A stretch of DNA of 10,747 bases from Akkermansia sp. (GTDB taxonomy: Bacteria > Verrucomicrobiota > Verrucomicrobiia > Verrucomicrobiales > Akkermansiaceae). The stretch covers positions 1 through 10,747 of the forward strand of contig JAGBZE010000089.1 in NCBI GenBank assembly GCA_017628435.1, read 5' to 3'. The notes beneath the pieces are model-generated. The model was not told the DNA's origin and searched no databases. It saw nothing but the letters and a program-made list of their open reading frames with translations. Within the stretch, counting starts at the first letter, position 1; the number at the start of each line of letters is the position of its first letter. The position numbers and the translations under genes are program-made. Positions 1 to 5,796 of this stretch are shown here, piece by piece.

Positions 1-25
1 AAGTACTTCAAGAACACAACACTGG

Positions 26-62
26 GCATGGTAGGAGTTTTCTCCTCCATGCTCAATGTTTT
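26..62 (+). terminator. Terminator-like hairpin in the leader
   Basis: GCATGG (26-31) pairs with CCATGC (47-52). Inside it, GGAG (34-37) pairs with CTCC (42-45) around a TTTT loop, with only small bulges. A run of five T follows at 58-62 and the sequence beyond is T-rich. This is the form of a factor-independent terminator reading rightward. It could end a gene lying before base 1 or act as an attenuator upstream of rmlA. The T-run starts a few bases after the stem, which weakens the call. Confidence 0.45.
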
Positions 63-136
63 TCTGCTCTTTACTAATACTTTTCTCCGTTTCCTTTTCT
101 TCCTTGCGGGGCTCATTCCACAATTATTGCAGAAGA

Positions 137-162
137 GCCAAGCAATGCTTGCAGGCCTTTTT
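137..162 (+). terminator. Second, weaker terminator-like hairpin in the leader
   Basis: CAAG (139-142) pairs with CTTG (148-151). GC at 137-138 can add pairs with GC at 155-156 across a three-base bulge, and T5 follows at 158-162. The core CAAGCA-a-TGCTTG is also a near-perfect 13-base palindrome (139-151), so a DNA-binding site is an alternative reading. The stem is short, so the call is weak. With the hairpin at 26-52, it suggests the operon leader may be attenuated. Confidence 0.25.
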
Positions 163-184
163 GCATTCCGATTTTCCTTGACTT

Positions 185-213
185 TTCAGCTTTCATCAGT
201 TAGAAGATATTAT
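185..213 (+). promoter_or_regulatory. Possible promoter for the polysaccharide operon
   Basis: TATTAT (208-213) matches five of six bases of a sigma70-type -10 box and lies about 24 bases before the rmlA start. The best-spaced -35 region (TTCAGC, 185-190) matches only three of six. A better -35-like TTGACT at 178-183 is too far away (24-base spacer). The call rests on the -10 and on its position in an AT-rich leader. Confidence 0.22.
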
Positions 214-236
214 ACAGCGCGCAACCAAATTCTCTC

Positions 237-1109
237 ATGAAAGGCATTGTACTCGCAGGCGGCTCAGGCACCCGTCTTTACCCCATCACCAAAGGCGTCA
301 GTAAGCAGTTACTGCCCGTCTTCGATAAGCCCATGGTCTATTACCCGATTTCGGTACTCATGCTCGCCGGAATTCAGGATATTCTCATTATCTCCACGCC
401 AGAGGACATGCCCGGATTCCAACGTCTGCTGGGAGATGGCAGCGATTACGGCGTGCACTTTTCCTACGCTGTACAGCCCAGCCCGGACGGTCTGGCGCAG
501 GCGTTCATCATCGGGCGCGAATTCATTGGAGATGACGATGTCTGTCTGGTGCTGGGAGACAACATTTTCCACGGTAGCGGTTTGATTTCCATGCTCAAGC
601 GGGCCGTACGCACCGCAGAGCAAGACCGCCACGCCACCGTGTTCGGTTACCAAGTACAAGATCCGGAGCGCTATGGTGTAGCCGAATTTGACGCTGAGGG
701 AAACTGCCTCTCCATCGAGGAAAAACCCGCTAACCCGAAATCAAATTACGCCGTGGTCGGTCTGTATTTCTACCCGAACGATGTGGTGAACATTGCCGCC
801 CAGATTAAGCCTTCCCCCCGCGGCGAACTGGAAATCACCAGCGTGAACCAGCACTACCTGCAGCAGAAACGCCTGAAGGTGCAGACTCTGGGACACGGCC
901 ACGCCTGGCTGGACACGGGTACGCATGATTCTCTTTCCGAAGCCTCTACCTTTGTAGAGGTTCTACAGAAACGCCAGGGCTTTGTTATCGCCTGTCTGGA
1001 AGCTATTGCCTACCGCAATGGCTGGTTGAGCGCAGAAAAGCTGCGCGAGGTAGCAACCCCAATGCAGAAGAATTCCTACGGTCAGCGCCTCCTGGCCCTG
1101 CTTAAATAA
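237..1109 (+). CDS. rmlA: Glucose-1-phosphate thymidylyltransferase RmlA
   Basis: Makes dTDP-glucose and pyrophosphate from dTTP and glucose-1-phosphate, the entry step to dTDP-6-deoxyhexoses, in the cytoplasm. The 290-residue length is normal for the family. Visible motifs are the nucleotide-binding loop GGSGTRL (8-14), the KQLLPV segment (23-28), LGDN (106-109) with the metal-binding Asp108, EEKP (161-164), ELEIT (197-201) and WLDTGT (224-229) with the second metal-binding Asp226. The ATG overlaps a TGA as ATGA, but the reading frame ending there is probably not a gene. No Shine-Dalgarno sequence precedes the start. It is the first gene of the unit, 18 bases before rmlB. The identity is secure; the sugar finally made depends on the downstream genes. 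Confidence 0.97.
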   Translation: MKGIVLAGGSGTRLYPITKGVSKQLLPVFDKPMVYYPISVLMLAGIQDILIISTPEDMPGFQRLLGDGSDYGVHFSYAVQPSPDGLAQAFIIGREFIGDDDVCLVLGDNIFHGSGLISMLKRAVRTAEQDRHATVFGYQVQDPERYGVAEFDAEGNCLSIEEKPANPKSNYAVVGLYFYPNDVVNIAAQIKPSPRGELEITSVNQHYLQQKRLKVQTLGHGHAWLDTGTHDSLSEASTFVEVLQKRQGFVIACLEAIAYRNGWLSAEKLREVATPMQKNSYGQRLLALLK

Positions 1110-1127
1110 GTCTCCCTACCAATCTCC

Positions 1128-2210
1128 ATGAAAAACATTCTCATCACTGGAGGCGCCGGCTTCATCGGCTCCCATGTTGTTCGTCTCTTTGTCAACAAAT
1201 ACCCGGAATACCGCATCATCAATCTGGATGCCCTCACCTACGCCGGCAACCTGGCAAACCTCAAGGATATTGAAGACAAGCCCAATTACACCTTCATCAA
1301 GGCAGACATCTGCGACTTTGAGAAAATGTGCGCCTTGATGCAGGAGTATGATATCGACGGAGTCCTTCACCTGGCTGCCGAAAGCCACGTGGACCGCTCC
1401 ATCAAAGACCCCTTCACCTTTGCCCGCACCAACGTAATGGGCACCCTGAGCCTGCTGCAGGCAGCCCGCCAGTACTGGAATGGCAACTGGGATGGCAAGC
1501 GTTTCTACCACATCTCCACCGATGAGGTGTACGGCGCACTGGAGCTCGACAACCCCGAGGGAGATGCCCCCTACGGCAGCGAATTCTTCCTGGAGACCAC
1601 CAAGTACAATCCGCACAGCCCCTACAGCGCCTCCAAAGCCAGCAGCGACCACTTTGTGCGAGCCTACCATGACACCTACGGCATGCCCACTGTGGTGACC
1701 AACTGCTCCAACAACTACGGGCCCTACCAATTCCCCGAGAAACTTATTCCCCTCTTTATCAACAACATTCGTCAGGGCAAGCCACTCCCTGTCTACGGCA
1801 AGGGCGAAAACGTGCGCGACTGGCTCTACGTGGTGGACCACGCTCGCGCCATTGATATCATCTTCCACCAGGGCAAGATTGGCGACACCTACAACATCGG
1901 CGGATTCAACGAGTGGAAGAACATTGACATTGTCAAGGTGGTCATCAGAACCGTGGACAGGCTTCTGGGAAACCCCGAGGGAACAAGCGAAAAGCTCATC
2001 ACCTACGTAACCGACCGCGCCGGGCATGACCTGCGCTATGCCATTGATTCCACCAAACTGAAGAACGAACTTGGCTGGGAACCGTCCCTGCAGTTTGAGG
2101 AGGGCATCGAGCTGACCGTGCGCTGGTATCTGGAAAACCAGGAATGGATGGACAATATCACCTCCGGCGAATACGAAAAATATTACCAGGAAATGTACAA
2201 GGACAGATAG
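1128..2210 (+). CDS. rmlB: dTDP-glucose 4,6-dehydratase RmlB
   Basis: Uses bound NAD+ to convert dTDP-glucose to dTDP-4-keto-6-deoxyglucose. It is an extended short-chain dehydrogenase of 360 residues, the usual size. The Rossmann motif GGAGFIG is at 8-14. The dehydratase signature STDEVYG includes Thr131, Asp132 and Glu133, and the YSASK motif gives Tyr166 and Lys170. Conserved NNYGPYQFPEKLIP (195-208) and ENVRDWLYVVDH (227-238) segments complete the family pattern. The start is the first ATG after rmlA and has no Shine-Dalgarno sequence. Because rmlC and rmlD are absent, its product most likely feeds the ketoisomerase branch encoded just downstream. Confidence 0.97.
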   Translation: MKNILITGGAGFIGSHVVRLFVNKYPEYRIINLDALTYAGNLANLKDIEDKPNYTFIKADICDFEKMCALMQEYDIDGVLHLAAESHVDRSIKDPFTFARTNVMGTLSLLQAARQYWNGNWDGKRFYHISTDEVYGALELDNPEGDAPYGSEFFLETTKYNPHSPYSASKASSDHFVRAYHDTYGMPTVVTNCSNNYGPYQFPEKLIPLFINNIRQGKPLPVYGKGENVRDWLYVVDHARAIDIIFHQGKIGDTYNIGGFNEWKNIDIVKVVIRTVDRLLGNPEGTSEKLITYVTDRAGHDLRYAIDSTKLKNELGWEPSLQFEEGIELTVRWYLENQEWMDNITSGEYEKYYQEMYKDR

Positions 2211-2222
2211 TACTCTTAAATT

Positions 2223-2343
2223 AATGCCAGATCAGTACAAATACGACCTGTATTTTTCACTGGGTGGGGCATGCGCCTGCACCCAGATTCTGAGGAATTG
2301 CCAGCTGCAGTATGCCTCAGTAAGATTTGGCATTCCGTACTGA
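2223..2343 (+). other. Structured intergenic element: four-way junction with possible pseudoknot
   Basis: Four stems can be drawn by eye. P1 is 11 bp, AATGCCAGATC (2223-2233) with GATTTGGCATT (2324-2334), including one G-U pair. P2 is AAATAC (2239-2244) with GTATTT (2250-2255), loop GACCT. P3 is CTGGGTG (2260-2266) with CACCCAG (2280-2286), with inner GGC/GCC pairs around ATGC. P4 is CTGAGG (2290-2295) with CCTCAG (2315-2320). The linkers are only three to five bases. AGTAC (2234-2238), left free inside the junction, can also pair with GTACT (2337-2341) outside P1, a pseudoknot. The element ends about 20 bases before the next start codon. I do not recognise a known riboswitch or ribozyme class. 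It could be a cis-regulatory RNA, an RNA processing site or a small palindromic mobile element. Confidence 0.5.
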
Positions 2344-2364
2344 AGAAATTTTACAAGAACTGAT

Positions 2365-2781
2365 ATGAGTTATCAACGTTCAAAAGATCCGCACATCATT
2401 GACCTGCCGAAAATCCTGGATAAGCGGGGGAACCTCTCCGTCATCGAGGAATTCGCACATATTCCCTTCAAAATTGAGCGCACATACTGGGTATACGACG
2501 TACCTGGAGGTGAAAAACGAGGCGGACACGCATTCCGCAGTAATGACGAGTTCATCGTGGCTCTTTCAGGTAGTTTTGATGTGGTACTCACCAATGCAGA
2601 AGGAGAGCGCCGCGTGTGGCATATGAACCGCTCCTACTATGGCATCTACGTACCCCACGGCTGGTGGCGGGAACTGGAGAACTTTGCAACCAACTCTCTG
2701 GCGCTCGTGCTAGCCTCAGAACCTTATTCACCAGAGAACTACATCCGCGATTTTGATTCCTTCAGAAAGGAGGAAAAATGA
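2365..2781 (+). CDS. FdtA/QdtA-type (WxcM-like) cupin, HAF variant, possibly inactive ketoisomerase
   Basis: A 138-residue cupin of the family that isomerises dTDP-4-keto-6-deoxyglucose to a 3-keto sugar. Family hallmarks are IIDLPKILDKRGNLSVIEE (11-29), YDVPGGE (44-50), ALSGSFDVVL (66-75), YGIYVPHGWWREL (92-104) and the YIRDF tail (126-130). The catalytic stretch reads RGGHAF (52-57), where active homologues have RGxHAH; the second histidine is Phe57. In characterised FdtA the two histidines of this motif are needed for activity. This copy may therefore be inactive, act on another substrate, or partner the next gene product, since these enzymes are dimers. From memory, HAF variants occur beside HAH copies in other gut bacteria, so this may be a conserved subtype and not decay. 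Its TGA overlaps the next ATG (ATGA). Confidence 0.88.
   Translation: MSYQRSKDPHIIDLPKILDKRGNLSVIEEFAHIPFKIERTYWVYDVPGGEKRGGHAFRSNDEFIVALSGSFDVVLTNAEGERRVWHMNRSYYGIYVPHGWWRELENFATNSLALVLASEPYSPENYIRDFDSFRKEEK
2767..2773 (+). promoter_or_regulatory. Shine-Dalgarno sequence of the second ketoisomerase gene
   Basis: AAGGAGG lies four bases before the ATG at 2778. It sits inside the Lys-Glu-rich end of the preceding gene, so the codons AAG-GAG-GAA also explain it. It is the only strong site of its kind within the sugar block, and with the ATGA overlap it supports translational coupling of the two cupin genes. Confidence 0.55.
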
Positions 2782-3194
2782 AGAAGCCAACCGTATACGA
2801 CTGCTCCATTATCGAATTACCGCGCATTGAAAATCCCGCCGGCAATATTACTCCCATTCACGGCAACGTGAACGTGCCTTTCGATATCAAGCGTGTATTC
2901 TACAGCTACGATATCCCCGGCGGCGAAGCCCGCGGAGCCCATGCGCACAAGGAATGTCATCAGTTCATTGTGGCGGCCAGCGGCTCCTTCGAGGTAGTGC
3001 TGGATGACGGCAGAAACAAACGCACAGTGCTGCTCAACCGTCCATTCTACGGGCTGCACGTGCCACCGGGCATCTGGGCAGCGGAGCAAGGATTCTCATC
3101 GGGCTCCATCTGTCTGGTACTCGCTTCCCACGGTTACGAGGAGGCGGACTACATTCGCAATTACGAAGAATATCAATGCTATATCAACGATTAA
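2778..3194 (+). CDS. dTDP-6-deoxyhexose 3,4-ketoisomerase (FdtA/QdtA family), HAH copy
   Basis: A 138-residue cupin that should convert dTDP-4-keto-6-deoxyglucose to the 3-keto form used by the aminotransferase downstream. It carries the intact catalytic motif RGAHAHK (52-58, His55 and His57), preceded by YDIPGGE (44-50) and followed by AASGSFEVVLDDG (66-78), YGLHVPPGIWAAE (91-103) and YIRNYEEY (125-132). It is collinear with the preceding gene product through most of its length, so the pair arose by duplication. The start overlaps the previous stop and has a good Shine-Dalgarno site. Whether it is the FdtA type (galacto product, giving Fuc3N) or the QdtA type (gluco product, giving Qui3N) cannot be read from these motifs. 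Confidence 0.93.
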   Translation: MKKPTVYDCSIIELPRIENPAGNITPIHGNVNVPFDIKRVFYSYDIPGGEARGAHAHKECHQFIVAASGSFEVVLDDGRNKRTVLLNRPFYGLHVPPGIWAAEQGFSSGSICLVLASHGYEEADYIRNYEEYQCYIND

Positions 3195-3195
3195 T

Positions 3196-3714
3196 ATGAT
3201 ACACCCCTTAGCAGATGTTCAAACACGACATATTGGTCCCGGCACCAATATCTGGCAATTTTGTGTGGTTCTCCAGGGAGCCCGGATTGGCGCAGATTGC
3301 AACCTGTGCGCCCATGTACTAGTGGAAAACGACGTACTGGTAGGCGACCGCGTAACTATCAAATCAGGGGTACAACTGTGGGATGGAGTCACAGTAGAAG
3401 ACGATGTCTTCATTGGCCCGAACGTCACCTTTACCAATGATCTGGTACCGCGCTCCAAGCGTTATCCGGAAAGCTTTGCCCGCACCGTCATTCATAAGGG
3501 TGCCTCTATTGGAGCCAATGCAACGATAGTTGCAGGACACAGCATCGGCGCTCATGCACTCATCGGCGCCGGCAGCGTTGTCACCAAGAACATACCACCC
3601 AATACTGTGTGGTATGGTAATCCTGCCGTTCAGAAAGGCTTCGTAACCAACGACGGCATTCTGCTCGACATGAACAAACAAGACAAAAACGGAACAACTT
3701 ACACATTAGATTGA
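3196..3714 (+). CDS. Sugar-nucleotide N-acyltransferase, left-handed beta-helix (FdtC/QdtC/WlbB-like)
   Basis: Probably moves an acetyl (or other acyl) group from acyl-CoA to the 3-amino group of the dTDP-3-amino-3,6-dideoxyhexose. The 172-residue protein is built of hexapeptide repeats typical of a trimeric left-handed beta-helix, for example IGADCN (31-36), VLVGDRV (47-53), IGANAT (105-110) and IGAHAL, IGAGSV (117-128). The segment GPNVTFTNDLVPRS (74-87), with Asn81, is the signature of the WxcM N-terminal/WlbB/QdtC group, and YGNPA (140-144) closes the helix. I chose the ATG at 3196, one base after the previous stop; an upstream in-frame ATG at 3004 would overlap most of the ketoisomerase gene. 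There is no Shine-Dalgarno sequence, so reinitiation after the upstream stop is likely. The exact acyl group is unknown. Confidence 0.9.
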   Translation: MIHPLADVQTRHIGPGTNIWQFCVVLQGARIGADCNLCAHVLVENDVLVGDRVTIKSGVQLWDGVTVEDDVFIGPNVTFTNDLVPRSKRYPESFARTVIHKGASIGANATIVAGHSIGAHALIGAGSVVTKNIPPNTVWYGNPAVQKGFVTNDGILLDMNKQDKNGTTYTLD

Positions 3715-3716
3715 TT

Positions 3717-4820
3717 ATGATTCCATTTCTCTCACTCAAAGATGTAACCGCCGCCCATGGCGACGAAATTCAGGCAGCCGTAAAGCGCGTGGTAGACAGC
3801 GGCTGGTACCTGCAGGGCGAAGAAAACGCTCGATTCGAAAAGAACTATGCGGACTATATCGGCGTTGAGCACTGCATCGGCTGCGCCAATGGGCTGGATG
3901 CTCTCATCTGGATTTTCCGTGCCTACCTGGAGCTGGGTCTCATGCAGCCGGGTGATGAGGTGATTGTTCCGGCCAACACCTACATAGCATCCATTCTGGC
4001 AATTACGGAAAACGGGCTGACCCCGGTGCTGGTGGAACCGGATTTCAACACTTACCAGCTGGATGGCAGCAAGGTAGAAGCCGCCATTACCCCCCGCACC
4101 AAGGCCATCATGATTGTGCATCTGTACGGGCAGTGCGCCTACACCGACCAGATTGGAGAACTTTGCACCAAGTACAACCTGAAGCTGGTGGAGGACAACG
4201 CCCAGGCCCACGGATGCCGATTCCAAGGTGGCGCCCGCACCGGCAGCATCGGCGATGCGGCGGGCCACTCATTCTACCCTGGCAAGAACCTGGGTGCGCT
4301 GGGTGACGGCGGCGCTGTCACCTGCAAGGATGCCCAGCTGGCAGAGTGCATTCGCGCGCTTGCTAACTACGGTTCTACAAGAAAATATGTATTCAAGTAT
4401 ACGGGGCGAAACAGCCGACTGGATGAAATCCAGGCAGCAGTGCTGGATGTAAAACTCAAGTATCTGGATGAGGATACCGAGAAGCGCCGTACCGTAGCCC
4501 GGTATTACCTGGATAACATCACCAACCCGGCCATTGTGCTGCCGCAGGTACCAGATTGGCAGGCACATGTGTTCCACCTGTTCCCCGTACGATGCTCCCG
4601 CCGCGATGAACTCCAGCAGCATTTGACCAATGCTGGCGTACAGACCGTAATTCACTACCCCATTCCCCCGCATAAGCAGGAATGCTACAAGGAATGGAAC
4701 AGCCAGAGCTATCCCATCACCGAACAGATTCACAACGAAGAGCTTTCACTTCCCATCAGCCCCACCATGACCGAGGCTGATATGAAGGCGGTTGCGGATG
4801 CTATTAACTCCTTCCAATAA
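3717..4820 (+). CDS. PLP-dependent 3-keto-sugar aminotransferase (DegT/DnrJ/EryC1/StrS family, FdtB/QdtB-like)
   Basis: Should transfer an amino group from glutamate to C3 of the dTDP-3-keto-6-deoxyhexose. The 367 residues fit the family. It begins MIPFLSLKD. It has the cofactor-phosphate region CANGLDAL (56-63), PANTYIAS (85-92), the PLP-ring Asp160 in VEDNAQAHG (158-166) and the Schiff-base Lys190 in HSFYPGKNLGALGDGGA (184-200). The segment NSRLDEIQAAVL, about 35 residues further on, is also typical. I prefer the ATG at 3717 over an in-frame TTG at 3711, because most homologues start just before IPF. The stop of the acyltransferase gene is two bases upstream and there is no Shine-Dalgarno sequence. 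Context (ketoisomerase and acyltransferase) fixes the role as a C3 aminotransferase better than sequence alone. Confidence 0.94.
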   Translation: MIPFLSLKDVTAAHGDEIQAAVKRVVDSGWYLQGEENARFEKNYADYIGVEHCIGCANGLDALIWIFRAYLELGLMQPGDEVIVPANTYIASILAITENGLTPVLVEPDFNTYQLDGSKVEAAITPRTKAIMIVHLYGQCAYTDQIGELCTKYNLKLVEDNAQAHGCRFQGGARTGSIGDAAGHSFYPGKNLGALGDGGAVTCKDAQLAECIRALANYGSTRKYVFKYTGRNSRLDEIQAAVLDVKLKYLDEDTEKRRTVARYYLDNITNPAIVLPQVPDWQAHVFHLFPVRCSRRDELQQHLTNAGVQTVIHYPIPPHKQECYKEWNSQSYPITEQIHNEELSLPISPTMTEADMKAVADAINSFQ

Positions 4821-4824
4821 TACA

Positions 4825-5790
4825 ATGGCAACAATCAGCATCATCACCCCCTGTTACAATGTGCGGCAGCACATTGGCAAGCTTATATTATCTCTGCAGC
4901 AGCAGAACTATGCAGACTGGGAGCTGATTTGTGTTGATGATTGTTCAACTGACGGGACATGGGAATATCTGGTGGATTGCAGCAAAAGCGAACAGCGCCT
5001 GCGCATCCACCAGCTGGAGCAAAACAGCGGCTCTGCGAAATGGCCCAGAGACACTGCAGCAAGTCTCAGCACGTCTCCCTGGTTAGTGAATATTGATGCA
5101 GATGACTGGGTGGAACCTTCGTTCCTGGCAAAACTCATCCAGAGACAGCAGGAAACCGGAGCCGATATCGTGTGCTCCACCAACGTCGGCGTCAACGAGG
5201 ACGGAACCGGACAATTATTTATTCTTCCACGCCCCGGCTTTGATTACCAGCAGCTCCGTACTGCTGAAGAGGCAGTGAGCATGACGCTTGTTCAATGGCA
5301 ATTCCCCATGAGCGGCATTCTGATTAAGGCAGACATGTGGCGAGCCGCTTCAAACTACCTGCAGAAAAATCTCTGCCACATGAACGCAGATGAGCTGGCC
5401 TCGCGGGAATTTCTGTCCATGTGCAGCAAGGTTGCCTTCTGCAATGCGGAATACTATTACAGACAACACGCTGCCAGCATTACCCACTCACCGGTTCGTG
5501 CAACGGAACAAGTGATAACCGACCAGAAATTATTAACCCTTGTAGCAGACAAGTTTGGCCAAAACAGCACTACTTATAAATTGGCATTCTGTCAATACAT
5601 CATCGGGCTCTTCCGCGCAGCAAAACTGGTACTACGCGGTCACCATCCCTCAGACGAGGTCAGGCTGCAACTTCAGCATGGCCTGACCTCCCTGTCTCAC
5701 TCAGACATTCTGAGCATGAAGATGCCATGGATGAAAAAGCTTCGCCTGCTGGTAAGACTGCACACATACCGCAAAAAACTTGCTCAGTAA
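4825..5790 (+). CDS. Family 2 glycosyltransferase
   Basis: A cytoplasmic GT-A-fold enzyme of 321 residues that should add a sugar from a nucleotide donor to a lipid-linked glycan. The fold begins at once with ISIITPCYN (4-12). VDDCSTDGT (37-45) binds the nucleotide, and NIDADDW (89-95) holds the metal-binding Asp-x-Asp. I see no convincing membrane helix; the basic C-terminus (RLHTYRKKLAQ) could contact the membrane. I placed the start at ATG 4825, four bases after the aminotransferase stop. An in-frame start at 4792 would add eleven residues overlapping that gene and place extra sequence before the conserved first strand. Donor and acceptor cannot be predicted, though the neighbouring genes make the dTDP-3-acylamino sugar a candidate donor. 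Confidence 0.9.
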   Translation: MATISIITPCYNVRQHIGKLILSLQQQNYADWELICVDDCSTDGTWEYLVDCSKSEQRLRIHQLEQNSGSAKWPRDTAASLSTSPWLVNIDADDWVEPSFLAKLIQRQQETGADIVCSTNVGVNEDGTGQLFILPRPGFDYQQLRTAEEAVSMTLVQWQFPMSGILIKADMWRAASNYLQKNLCHMNADELASREFLSMCSKVAFCNAEYYYRQHAASITHSPVRATEQVITDQKLLTLVADKFGQNSTTYKLAFCQYIIGLFRAAKLVLRGHHPSDEVRLQLQHGLTSLSHSDILSMKMPWMKKLRLLVRLHTYRKKLAQ

Positions 5791-5796
5791 CCCCGA

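Noticed and set aside
1..240. A reading frame open from the first base to TGA at 240 (ATG at 28), hydrophobic, overlapping the rmlA start as ATGA
   Set aside because: The stretch is T-rich, which keeps frames free of stops. It contains two terminator-like hairpins and a -10-like box, has no Shine-Dalgarno site and resembles no family I know. It could still be the tail of a membrane protein gene starting before the window.
1116..2027. Long antisense frame of 303 codons opposite rmlB
   Set aside because: rmlB on the + strand has every family motif; the antisense frame is a by-product of its codon bias and gives no recognisable protein.
2223..2334. Cloverleaf-like fold considered as a tRNA
   Set aside because: The closing stem is 11 bp, the element is 112 bases long and there is no TTCGA-type T-loop or standard anticodon arm.
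2290..2346. CTGAGGA resembling the hammerhead ribozyme core (CUGANGA) with a GAA downstream
   Set aside because: CTGAGG pairs exactly with CCTCAG at 2315-2320, and no GAAA follows at the place a stem II would require, nor is there a proper stem I/III arrangement.
3004..3195. Upstream in-frame extension of the acyltransferase (ATG at 3004)
   Set aside because: It would overlap most of the ketoisomerase gene and adds residues with no match to the beta-helix fold; ATG 3196 begins with the family-typical IHPLADV.
4792..4824. Upstream in-frame start of the first glycosyltransferase
   Set aside because: It overlaps the aminotransferase end and adds residues before the first conserved strand; ATG 4825 gives the typical GT2 N-terminus.
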